Assembly (NCBI RefSeq): GCF_009295635.1
Contig: NZ_WHIW01000004.1
Coordinates: 124,001 to 188,000 of the forward strand
Length of the DNA stretch: 64,000 bases
Source: Alkalilimnicola sp. S0819
GTDB taxonomy: Bacteria > Pseudomonadota > Gammaproteobacteria > Nitrococcales > WHIW01
Direction: 5' to 3'
Positions 22,864-31,053 of the stretch are shown piece after piece. The number at the start of each line of letters is the position of its first letter. Positions within the stretch are counted from its first letter, which is position 1. The notes below the pieces were generated by a model, which worked only from the letters and a program-made list of their open reading frames with translations, ran no database searches and had not been told where the DNA came from. Made by a program: the position numbers and the translations under genes.

Positions 22864-22936
22864 GTAGGAGCGGCTCCTGGCCGCGAACCTCCGCTTTTTC
22901 CGGGCCATGATTCGCGGCCAGGGGACGCTCCTACAG
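22864..22936. repeat. REP-like inverted repeat (copy 2, full)
   Basis: Left arm TGTAGGAGCGGCTCCTGGCC and right arm ending GGACGCTCCTACA form a long imperfect hairpin around a CGAACC...GATTCG centre. It lies between the ankyrin fragment and prpF. It shares arms with elements at 9112, 50192 and 57536. Confidence 0.8.
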
Positions 22937-22962
22937 GGCAGTGTGGCTTTTCCTTCAGCCGG

Positions 22963-24141
22963 TCAGAAACAATCCCCCGGCACCCGCACCCAACCTTCCA
23001 TCAACACCCGCGCGGAGCGCGACATGATGGCCTTGTCCACGCGCCATTCACCGTCCACTTGGCTGGCCACGGCGCCCACCCGCAGGGTGCCGGAGGGGTG
23101 GCCGAAGCGCACCGCGTCCCGCTCGCCGCCGCCGGCGGCCAGATTCACCAGGGTGCCGGGCACGGCGGCGGCGGCCGCGATGGCCACGGCGGCGGTGCCC
23201 ATCATGGCGTGGTGCAGCTTGCCCATGGAGAGCGCGCGTACCAGCAGGTCGATATCCGCTGCGGCAATGGCCTTGCCGCTGGAGGCGGTGTAGTCGGCCG
23301 CTTCGGCGACGAAGGCGATCTTCGGGGTGTGCTGGCGCTCGCCGGCCTGGGTCACATCCTCTGACAGGCCCATCTTCACCGCGCCGTGGACGCGGATGGT
23401 CTCGAACATTTCCAGCGCCTTCGGGTCGCTGTTGATGGCCTCCTGCAGCTCGGTGCCGGTGTAGCCGATATCGCCCGCGCGCAGGAAAATGGTGGGGATG
23501 CCGGCGTTGATGAGGGTCGCCTGCAGGGTGCCGATGCCGGGCACCGCCAGGTCGTCAACGACGTTACCGGTGGGGAACATGCTGCCCGCGCCATCCGCCG
23601 GGTCCATGAATTCCACCTGCACCTCGGCGGCGGGGAAGGTCACCCCGTCCAGCTCGAAGTCCCCGGTTTCCTGCACTTCCCCATCAGTGATGGGCACCCG
23701 GGCAATAATGGTCTTCTGAATGTTCACCTGCCAGATGCGCACGGTGGCGATGCCGTTGTCCGGGATGCGTGCCGGGTCCACCAGGCCGTTGCTGAGGGCG
23801 AACGAGCCCACGGCAGCGGTGAGATTGCCGCAGTTGCCGCTCCAGTCGATGTGGGGCCGGTCGATGGCGACCTGGCCGAAGAGATAATCCACATCGTGTT
23901 CGGGGCTGTCGCTTTTCGCCAGGATCACGGTCTTGGAGGTGCTGGAGGTGGCGCCCCCCATGCCGTCGGTGTGCTTGCCGTAGGGGTCGGGGCTGCCGAT
24001 CACCCGCAGCAGCAGGGCGTCGCGAGCGGCGCCGGGGGATCGCGCGGCTTCCGGCAGGTCGTCCAGGCGGAAGAACACGCCCTTGCTGGTGCCGCCGCGC
24101 ATGTAGGTGGCGGGGATCTTGATCTGGGGTGGGTGGCTCAT
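22963..24141 (-). CDS. prpF: 2-methylaconitate cis-trans isomerase (PrpF)
   Basis: A 392-residue PrpF-family protein (diaminopimelate-epimerase-like fold). It isomerises the 2-methylaconitate made by AcnD so that it can be rehydrated. MRGGTSKGVFF at the N-terminus and DWSGNCGNLTAAVG are family signatures, as is PKIAFVAE...DLLVRALSMGKLHHAMMGT. The ATG at 24141 gives the standard start MSHPPQIKIPATYMRGGTSK; an upstream extension runs into a repeat. Last gene of prpC-acnD-prpF. Confidence 0.95.
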   Translation of the reverse strand: MSHPPQIKIPATYMRGGTSKGVFFRLDDLPEAARSPGAARDALLLRVIGSPDPYGKHTDGMGGATSSTSKTVILAKSDSPEHDVDYLFGQVAIDRPHIDWSGNCGNLTAAVGSFALSNGLVDPARIPDNGIATVRIWQVNIQKTIIARVPITDGEVQETGDFELDGVTFPAAEVQVEFMDPADGAGSMFPTGNVVDDLAVPGIGTLQATLINAGIPTIFLRAGDIGYTGTELQEAINSDPKALEMFETIRVHGAVKMGLSEDVTQAGERQHTPKIAFVAEAADYTASSGKAIAAADIDLLVRALSMGKLHHAMMGTAAVAIAAAAAVPGTLVNLAAGGGERDAVRFGHPSGTLRVGAVASQVDGEWRVDKAIMSRSARVLMEGWVRVPGDCF

Positions 24142-24180
24142 GAACTCAGGTGCTCCGGTGGGAGGAATAGGCCAGGGAAG

Positions 24181-24268
24181 CCACAGAGGCACAGAGTACA
24201 CAGAGGGAACACGGAGAAGAGACTTCAATCTTTCTCTGTGGAACTCCGTGCCCTCTGTGCCTCTGTGG
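24181..24268. repeat. CACAGAG-type inverted repeat (copy A)
   Basis: CCACAGAGGCACAGAG on the left pairs with CTCTGTGCCTCTGTGG on the right over an 88-nt element, with CACAGAG also repeated directly inside each arm. It fills most of the acnD-prpF gap inside the operon, so the mRNA should fold into a long hairpin there. The same element occurs at 26944 and 50252. Confidence 0.9.
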
Positions 24269-24300
24269 TGAATTCACCCATTCAGGCGAATCCACCCTTC

Positions 24301-26898
24301 TCAGGCGGCTGATTCGGCTTCCAGAAAGTCGCGGGCAAAACGCTGCAGCACGCCGCCGGCGGAGTAGATGCTGACTTCCTCCTGGGTGTCCAGGCGGCAG
24401 CTCACGGGCACCTCCACGGTGTCGCCGTTCCGGCGATGGATCACCAGGGTGAGCTCGGCGCCGGCGGCGGGCTCGCCCCGCACGTCGTAGGTCTCGGTGC
24501 CGTCCAGGCCCAGGGTCTTGCGGGTGGTGCCCTCGTGGAACTGCAGCGGCAGCACGCCCATGCCCACCAGGTTGGTGCGGTGGATGCGCTCGAAGCCCTC
24601 GGCGACGATGACTTCCACCCCGGCGAGACGCACGCCCTTGGCCGCCCAGTCCCGGGACGAGCCCTGACCGTAGTCGGCGCCGGCGACGATGATCAGCGGC
24701 TGCTTGCGCGCCATGTAGGTCTCGATGGCTTCCCACATGCGCATCACCTCGCCCTCCGGCTCCACCCGGGCCAGCGAACCCTGGATCACCTCGCCGTTCT
24801 CGTCGCGCACCATCTCGTTGAACAACTTGGGGTTGGCGAGGGTGGCCCGCTGGGCGGTCAGATGATCGCCGCGGTGGGTGGCGTAGGAATTGAAGTCTTC
24901 CTCGGGCAGGCCCATTTTCGCCAGGTACTCCCCCGCCGCGCTGCTCGCCAGTATCGCGTTGGAGGGCGAGAGATGATCCGTGGTGATGTTGTCCGGCAGC
25001 AGCGCCAGGGGGCGCAGGCCCCGCAAGGCGGGCTTCGCCGCCAGCGCGCCTTCCCAGTAGGGCGGGCGGCGGATGTAGGTGCTCATGGGGCGCCAGTCGT
25101 ACAGCGGGCTGACTTGCTGGCCGGCCTTGGGCTTGCTGTTGAACATGGGCGTGTAGACCTTGCGGAACATCTCCGGCTTCACGCTTTCGCCGACGATGCG
25201 GTCGATCTCCTCGTCGCTGGGCCACAGGTCCTTGAGGGTGATGGGCTGGCCGTCGGCATCGTGGCCCAGGGCATCCTTCTCGATATCGAAGCGGATGGTA
25301 CCGGCGATGGCGTAGGCCACCACCAGCGCGGGCGAGGCGAGAAAGGCCTGCTTGGCGTAGGGGTGGATGCGACCATCGAAGTTGCGGTTGCCCGAGAGCA
25401 CGGCGGTGGCGTACAGATCCCGCTCGATGATCTCCTGCTGGATGGCCGGGTCCAGGGCGCCGGACATGCCGTTGCAACTGGTGCAGGCGAAGCCGACGAT
25501 GCCAAAGCCCAGTTGCTCAAGCTCGCTCAACAGGCCGGCCTCCTGCAGGTACAGCTGTACCGCCAGGGAGCCGGGGGCCAGCGAGGTCTTCACCCAGGGC
25601 TTGCGGGTCAGGTCCAGCTCATTGGCCTTTTTCGCCAGCAGCGCGGCGGAGACCACGTTGCGGGGGTTGGAGGTGTTGGTGCAGCTGGTGATGGCGGCGA
25701 TGATCACCGCGCCATCGGGCATCTTGCCCTCTTCCTCGGCCCAGTCGCCGGCGATGCCCCGTTCGGCCAGGTCGGAGGTGGGCAGGCGGCGGTGGGGGTT
25801 GGAGGGGCCGGCCATGTTGCGGACCACGCTGGAGAGATCAAAACGCAGCACCCGCTCGTAGTCGGCGCTCTTCAGATCATCACCCCATAGGCCGGTCTCC
25901 CGGGCATAGGTCTCCACCAGCCGCACCTGTTCGTCCTCGCGCCCGGTGAGCTTGAGGTAATCGATGGTCTGCTGGTCGATGTGGAACATCGCGGCGGTGG
26001 CGCCGTATTCCGGGGTCATGTTGGAGATGGTGGCCCGATCGCCCACGGTGAGCGCCTCGGCGCCCTCGCCGAAGAATTCCAGCCAGGCGGCGACTACCCG
26101 CTCCCGGCGCAGGAATTCGGTCAGCGCCAGGACGATGTCGGTGGCGGTGATGCCCGGCTGGGGTCGGCCGGTAAGCTCCACGCCGACGATGTCCGGCAGA
26201 CGCATCATGGAAGCCCGGCCCAGCATCACGCTCTCGGCTTCCAGCCCGCCGACGCCGATGGCGATCACCCCCAGGGCGTTGACGTGGGGGGTGTGGGAGT
26301 CGGTGCCGACACAGGTATCGGGGAAGGCCACGCCGTCACGGGCCTGCACCACCGGCGACATCTTCTCCAGATTGATCTGGTGCATGATGCCGTTGCCCGG
26401 CGGGATCACGTCCACGTTCTCGAAGGCGAAGCGGGTCCAGTCGATGAAGTGGAAGCGGTCCTCGTTGCGTCGGTCCTCGATCTCCCGGTTCTTTCGGAAG
26501 GCGTCCGGGTCGTAGCCGCCGCTCTCCACCGCCAGGGAATGGTCGACGATCAACTGGGTGGGCACCACCGGGTTGACCTTGGCGGGGTCGCCGCCCTGCT
26601 CGGCGATGGCGTCCCGCAGCCCTGCCAGGTCCACCAGCGCGGTCTGGCCGAGGATGTCATGGCAGACCACCCGGGCCGGATACCAGGGGAAGTCCAGATC
26701 CCGCCGGCGGTGGATCAGCTGCTTGAGCGAATCCGTGAGCAGGGCCGGCTCGCAGCGGCGCACCAGGTTCTCGGCCAGCACCCGGGCGGTGTAGGGCAGT
26801 TTGGCCCAGGCGCCGGGCTGGATCTCGTCCACCGCCGCGCGGGCGTCGAAGTAGTCCAGGTCGGTGCCGGGCAGGGGCTTGCGGTATTGGGTGTTCAT
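24301..26898 (-). CDS. acnD: Fe/S-dependent 2-methylcitrate dehydratase (AcnD)
   Basis: An 865-residue aconitase-superfamily enzyme. Cys ligands for the 4Fe-4S cluster are visible as SCTNTSNP and CTSCNGMSGAL. The substrate-binding GADYGQGSSRDWAA is in the swivel domain. It differs from ordinary AcnA by its length and by its setting: between prpC and prpF. AcnD dehydrates 2-methylcitrate to 2-methylaconitate and needs PrpF for completion. prpD is also present here, so the organism has both dehydratase types. Confidence 0.95.
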   Translation of the reverse strand: MNTQYRKPLPGTDLDYFDARAAVDEIQPGAWAKLPYTARVLAENLVRRCEPALLTDSLKQLIHRRRDLDFPWYPARVVCHDILGQTALVDLAGLRDAIAEQGGDPAKVNPVVPTQLIVDHSLAVESGGYDPDAFRKNREIEDRRNEDRFHFIDWTRFAFENVDVIPPGNGIMHQINLEKMSPVVQARDGVAFPDTCVGTDSHTPHVNALGVIAIGVGGLEAESVMLGRASMMRLPDIVGVELTGRPQPGITATDIVLALTEFLRRERVVAAWLEFFGEGAEALTVGDRATISNMTPEYGATAAMFHIDQQTIDYLKLTGREDEQVRLVETYARETGLWGDDLKSADYERVLRFDLSSVVRNMAGPSNPHRRLPTSDLAERGIAGDWAEEEGKMPDGAVIIAAITSCTNTSNPRNVVSAALLAKKANELDLTRKPWVKTSLAPGSLAVQLYLQEAGLLSELEQLGFGIVGFACTSCNGMSGALDPAIQQEIIERDLYATAVLSGNRNFDGRIHPYAKQAFLASPALVVAYAIAGTIRFDIEKDALGHDADGQPITLKDLWPSDEEIDRIVGESVKPEMFRKVYTPMFNSKPKAGQQVSPLYDWRPMSTYIRRPPYWEGALAAKPALRGLRPLALLPDNITTDHLSPSNAILASSAAGEYLAKMGLPEEDFNSYATHRGDHLTAQRATLANPKLFNEMVRDENGEVIQGSLARVEPEGEVMRMWEAIETYMARKQPLIIVAGADYGQGSSRDWAAKGVRLAGVEVIVAEGFERIHRTNLVGMGVLPLQFHEGTTRKTLGLDGTETYDVRGEPAAGAELTLVIHRRNGDTVEVPVSCRLDTQEEVSIYSAGGVLQRFARDFLEAESAA

Positions 26899-26943
26899 GG
26901 CTCAAGACTCCATTGCGGTGCGGCCGGCGGGGGGTGTTTGTTC

Positions 26944-27038
26944 AACACAGAGGGCACAGAGTTCGCACAGAGGGTCACAGAGAAAGCATCCGAGATTCTC
27001 CTCTGTGACCCTCTGTTTGCTCTGTGCCTCTGTGGTTA
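26944..27038. repeat. CACAGAG-type inverted repeat (copy B)
   Basis: AACACAGAGGGCACAGAG is mirrored by CTCTGTGCCTCTGTGGTTAA across about 95 nt, with inner CACAGAG/CTCTGTG repeats. It occupies the prpC-acnD gap, as copy A occupies the next gap. Transcription of the operon must pass through both. Confidence 0.9.
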
Positions 27039-27055
27039 ATCCGTTACCTCTGCAA

Positions 27056-28183
27056 TCAGCCCCGCTCGTCGATGCTCGGCACCGGGCGCAGTTCGGGGCC
27101 GGTGTAGTCGGCGCTGGGGCGGATGATGCGGTTGTTGGCGCGCTGCTCCATCACATGGGCGGCCCAGCCGGTCAGGCGGCTCATCACGAAGATGGGCGTG
27201 AACAGCTTGGTGGGGATGCCCATGAAGTGATAGGCGCTGGCATGGAAGAAGTCGGCGTTGCAGAACAGCTTCTTCTCCCGCCACATGACCTCTTCGACCC
27301 GCTCGGAGACCGGGTAGAGCACGGTGTCGCCCACGTCCTCGGCGAGCTTGCGGCTCCATTCCTTGATCACGGCGTTGCGCGGGTCGGACTCGCGGTAGAT
27401 CGCGTGGCCGAAGCCCATGATCTTCTCCTTGCGCTCGAGCATGCCGAGGATCTCGCGCTCGGCCTCTTCCGGGCTCTGCCAGTTCTCGATCATCTCCATG
27501 GCCGCCTCGTTGGCGCCGCCGTGCAGCGGGCCGCGCAGGGAGCCGATGGCGCCGGTGATGCACGAATGCATGTCGGACAGGGTGGACGCGCAGACCCGGG
27601 CGGTGAAGGTGGAGGCGTTGAACTCGTGCTCGGCGTAGAGGATCAGCGAGACGTTCATCACCGTGCTGTGCAGGGCGTTGGGCGCCTTGCCGTGCAGGCA
27701 GCTGAGGAAATGCGCGCCGATGGAGTCATCGTCGGTCTCCACATCGATGCGCACGCCGTCGTGGCTGTAGCGGTACCAGTAGGTGATGATGGAGGGGAAC
27801 ACCGCCAGCAGGCGATCGGTCACGTCCTGCTGCGCGGAGAAATCCTGCTCGGTCTCCAGGTTGCCGAGGAAGGAGCAGCCGGTGCGCATCACATCCATGG
27901 GGTGAGCGTCGGCGGGGATGCGCTCCAGCACTTCTTTCAGCGCCTGGGGCAGGCCGCGGTTGGCTTTCAGCTTGGCCTTGTAGTCGGCCAGCTGCTGGCG
28001 GGTGGGCAGCTCGCCCTTGAGGAGCAGGTAAGCCACTTCCTCGAACTCGACCTTCTCGGCCAGTTCCTTCATGTCGTAGCCGCGGTAGGTCAGGCCGGTG
28101 CCGGACTTGCCCACGGTGCACAGCTGGGTTTCACCGGCACTCTGACCGCGCAGGCCCGCGCCACCGATCTTCTTCTCTGCCAT
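27056..28183 (-). CDS. prpC: 2-methylcitrate synthase (PrpC)
   Basis: A 375-residue citrate-synthase-family enzyme that condenses propionyl-CoA with oxaloacetate. Catalytic features: the first catalytic His region GPLHGGANEAAMEM, the second His in MGFGHAIYRESDPRN, the Asp/Arg region near CNADFFHASAYHFMGIPTKLFTP. The length matches PrpC rather than the longer GltA. A GAGGAG Shine-Dalgarno precedes the ATG at 28183. First of prpC-acnD-prpF, 73 nt after the GntR gene. Confidence 0.95.
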   Translation of the reverse strand: MAEKKIGGAGLRGQSAGETQLCTVGKSGTGLTYRGYDMKELAEKVEFEEVAYLLLKGELPTRQQLADYKAKLKANRGLPQALKEVLERIPADAHPMDVMRTGCSFLGNLETEQDFSAQQDVTDRLLAVFPSIITYWYRYSHDGVRIDVETDDDSIGAHFLSCLHGKAPNALHSTVMNVSLILYAEHEFNASTFTARVCASTLSDMHSCITGAIGSLRGPLHGGANEAAMEMIENWQSPEEAEREILGMLERKEKIMGFGHAIYRESDPRNAVIKEWSRKLAEDVGDTVLYPVSERVEEVMWREKKLFCNADFFHASAYHFMGIPTKLFTPIFVMSRLTGWAAHVMEQRANNRIIRPSADYTGPELRPVPSIDERG

Positions 28184-28210
28184 CGTCGCTACTCCTCTTG
28201 CAGTATTTCC

Positions 28211-28248
28211 GGGGCCTGAGGCCCCTGTGCGGCCGGCAGGGGCCGGCC
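28211..28248 (-). promoter_or_regulatory. Two adjacent hairpins between gntR and prpC
   Basis: GGGGCCTGAGGCCCC and GGCCGGCAGGGGCCGGCC lie back to back in the 73-nt gap. Both are GC-rich without a T tract. They could slow transcription, protect the 3' end of the regulator mRNA, or help set regulator and enzyme levels apart. Confidence 0.45.
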
Positions 28249-28256
28249 CAATGGGT

Positions 28257-28946
28257 TCAGGAACTTGAATCGCTCTGTTGCGCTTCCAGGAACTCCCGCG
28301 CCCGGCTGATGTGCCGGCGCATGAGCAGTTCCGCCATCTCCGCATCCCGCGCCTCGATCGCCTCGGCGATGCGCTGGTGCTCTCCCAGGGCCTTCCGCGG
28401 CCGGTTGGAACTCATGGAGAACTGGTAGCGGTAACGGCGCACCCGGTGATAGATCTCACCGATCAGCAGGTCGATCAGGCTCTTGTTGTGGCTGCCCTGG
28501 ATGATGCGGTAGTGGAAGTCCAGATCGCCGGCGTGCTGGAAGTACGCCGTGTCTTCCTGCAGGTCGGGCTGTTGCTCGTGCTGGGCGAGCAGCTCCCACA
28601 GGCCGGCCACTTCCGCCTTGCTCATGTGCAGGGCGGCGAGTCGCGCGGCCATGCCCTCCAGCGCCTCGCGCACATGGTAGATCTCGATCAGGTCGGCGGC
28701 CTGCAGCGCCGCCACCCGGGTGCCCACATGGGGGATGCGCTCCAGCAGCTTGCGCGATTCCAGCCGGCTGATGGCCTCGCGCAGCGGCCCGCGGCTCACG
28801 CCGTAGCGCTTGGCCAGCTCCGCTTCGCCCAGCTTGGTGCCCGGCTTGAATACCCCAAGGACAATATCGTCCTGCAGCCGGGTGAAGACCCGGTCGGCCA
28901 AGGTGCGACTATCCTGATCATTGGGGGTGGCGATGCTTGCGGCCAT
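28257..28946 (-). CDS. GntR-family (FadR-type) transcriptional regulator of the prp genes
   Basis: A 229-residue regulator. Residues about 18-85 are the winged helix of GntR proteins (TRLQDDIVLGVFKPGTKLGE...YGVSRGPLREAISRLE), and residues 95-215 form the FCD ligand-binding helical domain with metal-binding Asp/His residues (DLDFHYRIIQ, EHQRIAEAIE). It is upstream of prpC and divergent from prpD. Two matching inverted repeats lie in the divergent gap. Many bacteria use the sigma-54 activator PrpR instead; here a GntR repressor is the likely propionate/methylcitrate sensor. Inference from position. Confidence 0.9.
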   Translation of the reverse strand: MAASIATPNDQDSRTLADRVFTRLQDDIVLGVFKPGTKLGEAELAKRYGVSRGPLREAISRLESRKLLERIPHVGTRVAALQAADLIEIYHVREALEGMAARLAALHMSKAEVAGLWELLAQHEQQPDLQEDTAYFQHAGDLDFHYRIIQGSHNKSLIDLLIGEIYHRVRRYRYQFSMSSNRPRKALGEHQRIAEAIEARDAEMAELLMRRHISRAREFLEAQQSDSSS

Positions 28947-28954
28947 AGGGCTTG

Positions 28955-28968
28955 AGTTGTCGACAATC
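28955..28968. promoter_or_regulatory. Candidate GntR operator 1
   Basis: AGTTGTCGACAATC, an inverted repeat around TTGTCGACAA, fits the FadR-type pattern TnGTnnnACnA. It lies 9 nt upstream of the regulator start, so it could mediate autorepression. A second copy with the same half-sites is 62 bp away, about six helix turns. Confidence 0.7.
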
Positions 28969-29016
28969 TATTGTGGTTGCTGGGACTCTAGAAGCTTTCG
29001 AGCCGCGATTCAAGCC

Positions 29017-29030
29017 GATTGTAGACAATC
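29017..29030. promoter_or_regulatory. Candidate GntR operator 2
   Basis: GATTGTAGACAATC, with the half-site GATTGT of operator 1 repeated in inverted form. It lies 52 nt upstream of prpD, suitable for repression of prpD transcription. Confidence 0.7.
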
Positions 29031-29081
29031 CCTCTCCCCCGCCACACACAGCGCTTGCGGATCTTCTACCAGGGAGGCGCC

Positions 29082-30515
29082 ATGCACACAGCCCAACCAC
29101 CCGACTACGACCCCGAGCTCAGGGCGATCGCCCGCTACGTTGCCGCCACGGACATCGATTCCCCCGAGGCCCGGGAAACCGCCCGCTACTGCCTCATGGA
29201 CAGCCTCGCCTGCGCGATGCTGGCGCTGGACTACCCGGCCTGTACCAAGCTGCTGGGGCCGGTGGTGGAAGGCGCGGACCTGCCCGGGGGCGTGAAGGTG
29301 CCCGGCACACATTACCGGCTGGACCCGGTGACGGCGGCCTGGAATATCGGTGCGATGGTGCGCTGGCTGGATTTCAACGACACCTGGCTGGCGGCGGAGT
29401 GGGGCCACCCCTCGGATAACCTGGGGGCCATACTGGCGCTGGCCGACTGGCTCTCCCGCCGGCGCACGGCGGGCGGGGAGGAGCCCCTCACCATGGGCGA
29501 GGTGCTCACCGCCATGATCAAGGCCCACGAGATCCAGGGCGTGCTGGCGCTGGAGAACAGCTTCAACCGGATGGGGCTGGACCACGTGATGCTGGTGCGC
29601 ATCGCGTCGGCCTGTGTCGCCAGCGGCCTGCTCGGTGGCAGCGAAGAGGACGTGGCCAATGTCGCCTCCCATGCCTTCCTCGACGGCTCGGCCCTGCGCG
29701 CCTATCGCCACGCGCCCCAGGCCGGTTCGCGCAAGAGCTGGGCGGCCGGCGACGCCAGCGCCCGGGGCCTGCGCCTGGCGCTGATCGTCGAGCGGGGCGA
29801 AATGGGTTATCCGGCGGCGCTGTCCGCGCCCAGCTGGGGCTTTCAGGATGTATCGTTCGGCGGCCGTGAGCTGAGTCGGTCCCAGGCCTACGGCAGCTAC
29901 GTCATGGAGAACGTGCTGTTCAAGTTGTCCTTCCCCGCCGAGTTCCACGCCCAGACCGCCTGCGAGGCGGCCATGCAGCTGCATCCCGAAGTGTCTGAGC
30001 GGCTGGACGAAATCGAGCGGGTGCTCATCGAGACCCAGCAGGCGGGGGTGCGGATCATCGACAAGCGCGGGCCGCTGAGCAACCCCGCCGATCGTGACCA
30101 TTGCATCCGGTACATGGTGGCGGTGCCGCTGATCTTCGGCCGTCTGGAGGCCGCCGATTACGAGGATGAGGTGGCAGCCGATCCGCGTATCGATGCGCTG
30201 CGCGAGAAGATGGAGGTGGTGGAAAACACGACCTTCAGCCGCGAATACCTGGAACCGGACAAGCGCGCCATCGGCAACGCGGTGCAGGTGTTCTTCCGCG
30301 ATGGTAGTCATACGCGCCGGGTGCAGGTGGACTACCCCATCGGCCACCGCCGCCGGCGCGAGGAAGGCCTGCCGGTGTTGCAGGAGAAGTTCGAACGGGC
30401 CCTGGCGCGACGCTTTGCCCCGCGCCAGCACACCGCGATCCTGCGTGCCTGTGAGGCGCAGGAGAGGCTGGAGGCCATGCCGGTGCAGCGGTTCATGGAT
30501 CTGTGGTACCGCTGA
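29082..30515 (+). CDS. prpD: 2-methylcitrate dehydratase (PrpD, MmgE/PrpD family)
   Basis: A 477-residue MmgE/PrpD protein that dehydrates 2-methylcitrate without an Fe-S cluster. Motifs: MDSLACAMLALDYP, MVRWLDFNDTWLAAEWGHPSDN (family signature), KFSFPAEFHAQTA-like FKLSFPAEFHAQTACEAA, and DRDHCIRYMVAVPLIFG. The ATG at 29082 has an AGGGAGG Shine-Dalgarno. It is divergent from the GntR gene and shares the operator region. Its presence together with acnD/prpF is notable because they do overlapping jobs. Confidence 0.95.
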   Translation: MHTAQPPDYDPELRAIARYVAATDIDSPEARETARYCLMDSLACAMLALDYPACTKLLGPVVEGADLPGGVKVPGTHYRLDPVTAAWNIGAMVRWLDFNDTWLAAEWGHPSDNLGAILALADWLSRRRTAGGEEPLTMGEVLTAMIKAHEIQGVLALENSFNRMGLDHVMLVRIASACVASGLLGGSEEDVANVASHAFLDGSALRAYRHAPQAGSRKSWAAGDASARGLRLALIVERGEMGYPAALSAPSWGFQDVSFGGRELSRSQAYGSYVMENVLFKLSFPAEFHAQTACEAAMQLHPEVSERLDEIERVLIETQQAGVRIIDKRGPLSNPADRDHCIRYMVAVPLIFGRLEAADYEDEVAADPRIDALREKMEVVENTTFSREYLEPDKRAIGNAVQVFFRDGSHTRRVQVDYPIGHRRRREEGLPVLQEKFERALARRFAPRQHTAILRACEAQERLEAMPVQRFMDLWYR

Positions 30516-30539
30516 CCGTTTGGCCGGGCGGCGGCCTGT

Positions 30540-30767
30540 TCAGGCCCAGGCCTCCACGCCCGGGGGCGGTTCGCCGCGCAGGCGTCGTCCCAGGGATCGC
30601 TCGGCGCGGCGCTCGCGGCGGCGTCGCTCCCGGGCGCCGCGCAGATCCAGCAGCACCGGCAACTGTCGCCGGCGGCGGTCATCGGGGTGGTAACGGGAGA
30701 GCCGCAACGGGCTCTGCGGGCCCAGGTATTCGGCCTGGGGTCGCGGGGCGGGGCTGACCGGGTTCAT
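30540..30767 (-). CDS. Small Arg-rich hypothetical protein
   Basis: 75 residues, very basic (RRRRQLPVLLDLRGARERRRRERRAERSLGRR). An AGGA 6 nt before the ATG supports translation. The start MNPVSPAPRPQAEYLGPQSPL and the PVLLDLR segment look protein-like rather than random, but base composition in this GC-rich DNA favours Arg in any frame. Convergent with prpD. Function unknown; moderately likely to be real. Confidence 0.45.
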   Translation of the reverse strand: MNPVSPAPRPQAEYLGPQSPLRLSRYHPDDRRRRQLPVLLDLRGARERRRRERRAERSLGRRLRGEPPPGVEAWA

Positions 30768-31053
30768 GAGTTTCCTGCGTCTTCATCGGCCGACAGGGCA
30801 AGAGATGGGGGCGCCGTCGAAATGGGCAAGAACGGCCGGGCGGGCGGGTCTTGGGGGCTGTCGCGAAATTGCGACAGGGTGTTTGGCAAGTCCCTGTGAT
30901 TGTTGCAGAAAAACCCGCTTTTTCCTCCTGTCGCCGTTGACCTTCTCCAGTCCCTCCCCCATCTAGGCCATCAGCAATTCAGCCGGAAGCGCTCCGCTGA
31001 TTGCCTGACGGCAACTGGCCGTACACCGACTTTGGTTCAACGGAGGAAGCGAT
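30768..31053. other. Intergenic region upstream of the PRC-barrel gene
   Basis: Holds no gene that I can support. At 30858-30877 it contains the inverted repeat CTGTCGCGAAATTGCGACAG, and it runs up to an ACGGAGGAAGCG Shine-Dalgarno at about 31040. Promoters for the PRC-barrel gene and possibly the small Arg-rich gene must lie here. Confidence 0.5.
30858..30877. promoter_or_regulatory. Palindromic candidate operator
   Basis: CTGTCGC, six-nt centre GAAATT, then GCGACAG: 7-bp arms in perfect inversion. The size and spacing suit a dimeric transcription factor. It lies about 176 nt upstream of the PRC-barrel gene and 91 nt upstream of the small Arg-rich gene start. Confidence 0.5.

Noticed and set aside
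30878-30910. A sigma-54 promoter before the PRC-barrel gene
   Set aside because: A TTGGCA-like element is present but the expected GC at -12 is not at the right distance (GG-N10-TG).
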